Of a stretch of DNA of 64,000 nt, positions 63,263 through 64,000 are shown in pieces. The DNA is from UBA12087 sp964370815 (GTDB taxonomy: Bacteria > Chloroflexota > Anaerolineae > Anaerolineales > Villigracilaceae), in the NCBI GenBank assembly GCA_964370815.1, contig CAYJKQ010000005.1, positions 62,001-126,000 of the forward strand, in the 5' to 3' direction. The stretch's first letter is position 1, and each line of letters begins with the position of its first letter. A program made the position numbers and the translations under genes. Below the pieces are notes generated by a model, which saw only the letters and a program-made list of their open reading frames with translations, was not told the origin of the DNA and made no database searches.

Positions 63263-64000
63263 ATGGGATTTGAAACACCAATAACCATAGAAAAAATAAT
63301 TCAAGGTATTCAAGAAAACAGATATGTTCTTCCTGCCATTCAACGTGAATTTGTTTGGGATGGTGAGCAAATTGAGAAGTTATTTGACTCCCTTATGCGT
63401 GGTTATCCCATTGGCTCATTTTTGTTTTGGAAAGTGGAACCAGACCACCTCAAGGATTTCCAGTTTTACAGATTCATGGATCGTTTTCACGAGAGGGATA
63501 TTCGTCATAACGAACCAATTGAACTGATCGGTAGCAATAGCATAACAGCCATTCTGGATGGGCAACAACGAATGACAGCATTGAATATTGGCCTTAAAGG
63601 TTGGTATGCAAGCAAAATGCCATATTACCGATGGAATAATGATAAAGCCTTTCCGCAAAGAAAGTTGTACCTCAATTTGTTAAATCCTCCTGAAGATAAT
63701 GGCAATGCATTTGATTTTAAAATGCTGCAAGAGAAAGACGCCAAAAAGAAAGATGATAAGAAATATTGGTATCTTGTCAGCGATATTCTAAAATTTAAAG
63801 ACCTGCAGGAAACCATGTTTTATTGCATCGAGCAGGGGCTAACTGCTGATAAACGTACCTTTCCATCCAATGCTCTCATGGAATTATTTCGTATCTCGAA
63901 AGAAAAACCATTAATAAATTATTTTCAAGAGGAGAGTCAAGATCTTGATAAAGTATTGAACATATTTATCCGGGTTAATTCTGGTGGAACAATTCTAAGT
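63263..64000 (+). CDS. DUF262-domain (GmrS/DndB-like) protein, runs off the window
   Basis: The reading frame is open from the ATG at 63263 to base 64000 (246 codons, no stop). It begins TPITIEKIIQGIQENRYVLP, then AIQREFVWDGEQIEKLFDSL, GYPIGSFLFWKV and DGQQRMTALNI, all DUF262 hallmarks. DUF262 proteins act as NTP-dependent regulators in GmrSD and similar modification-dependent restriction systems. A GmrD-like DUF1524 HNH domain may follow outside. The ribosome-binding site TAGGAG precedes the start. Confidence 0.85.
   Translation, partial: MGFETPITIEKIIQGIQENRYVLPAIQREFVWDGEQIEKLFDSLMRGYPIGSFLFWKVEPDHLKDFQFYRFMDRFHERDIRHNEPIELIGSNSITAILDGQQRMTALNIGLKGWYASKMPYYRWNNDKAFPQRKLYLNLLNPPEDNGNAFDFKMLQEKDAKKKDDKKYWYLVSDILKFKDLQETMFYCIEQGLTADKRTFPSNALMELFRISKEKPLINYFQEESQDLDKVLNIFIRVNSGGTILS

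Overview
The window looks like accessory chromosome from a moderate-GC Chloroflexota bacterium, probably Anaerolineae-like. That guess is inference from style: Thr/Pro linkers after lipoprotein signals, FHA/vWA/PP2C/Ig-repeat surface proteins, and a WXG100-type secretion locus without the Firmicutes or Actinobacteria partner genes. No rRNA or intact tRNA is present to confirm it.

Layout. (1) 118-15472, minus strand: a ten-gene BREX-like phage-defence operon. Transcription order is a BrxA-like protein, a small BrxB/BrxF-like protein, BrxC ATPase, a PglX-type DNA methyltransferase, four accessory proteins, PglZ and a short BrxL. The four accessory proteins carry different N-terminal domains (two Mrr_N-like winged helices, one HARE-HTH-like, one DUF3427-like plus a McrA-head-like region). 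All four end in the same ~60-residue module, which also ends the methyltransferase. This is the most novel-looking system in the window. (2) 15.7-20.5 kb, minus strand: a decayed GIY-YIG gene, a DUF7662-like/YaaA-like protein and three poorly known genes. (3) 20.6-28.8 kb, minus strand: an integrative element with a tRNA-Lys(CTT) 3'-end att core, tyrosine integrase, DUF3987-like helicase, excisionase-like HTH, ArdC-like antirestriction protein, HIRAN protein and RadC/JAB protein. Short TCTACAC-type iterons lie near both ends.

(4) 29.0-30.4 kb: a lipoprotein with a beta-propeller-like domain. (5) 31.2-51.0 kb, plus strand: a compact WXG100/FtsK-type (type VII-like) secretion locus. It holds small WXG100-like proteins with FxG instead of WxG, an EssC/EccC ATPase, two FHA proteins (one with a vWA domain and a membrane anchor), a Ser/Thr kinase, three PP2C-type phosphatase genes with membrane anchors (one frameshifted, one with a long Ig-repeat ectodomain containing a 546-bp tandem duplication), and two candidate effectors (WXG100-M23 peptidase and WXG100-HExxH metallopeptidase). 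A third WXG100 start is cut off by an insertion-sequence remnant at 51.2-51.8 kb.

(6) 52.3-64.0 kb, plus strand: a second defence cluster. It resembles the start of a type 3 BREX locus (brxF, brxC, pglXI), preceded in the same tight operon by an endonuclease III-like glycosylase and a YaaA/DUF6884-like protein, and followed by small proteins, a bactofilin-like protein, a NYN nuclease and a DUF262 (GmrS-like) gene that runs off the end. No pglZ, brxHII or brxA for this second locus is visible, so they would have to lie beyond base 64000 or be supplied by the first locus.

The two BREX-like loci point away from each other and bracket the mobile element and secretion locus, so the whole window reads as a defence and conflict island. 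Domain names come from motif recognition by eye; no database search was run.
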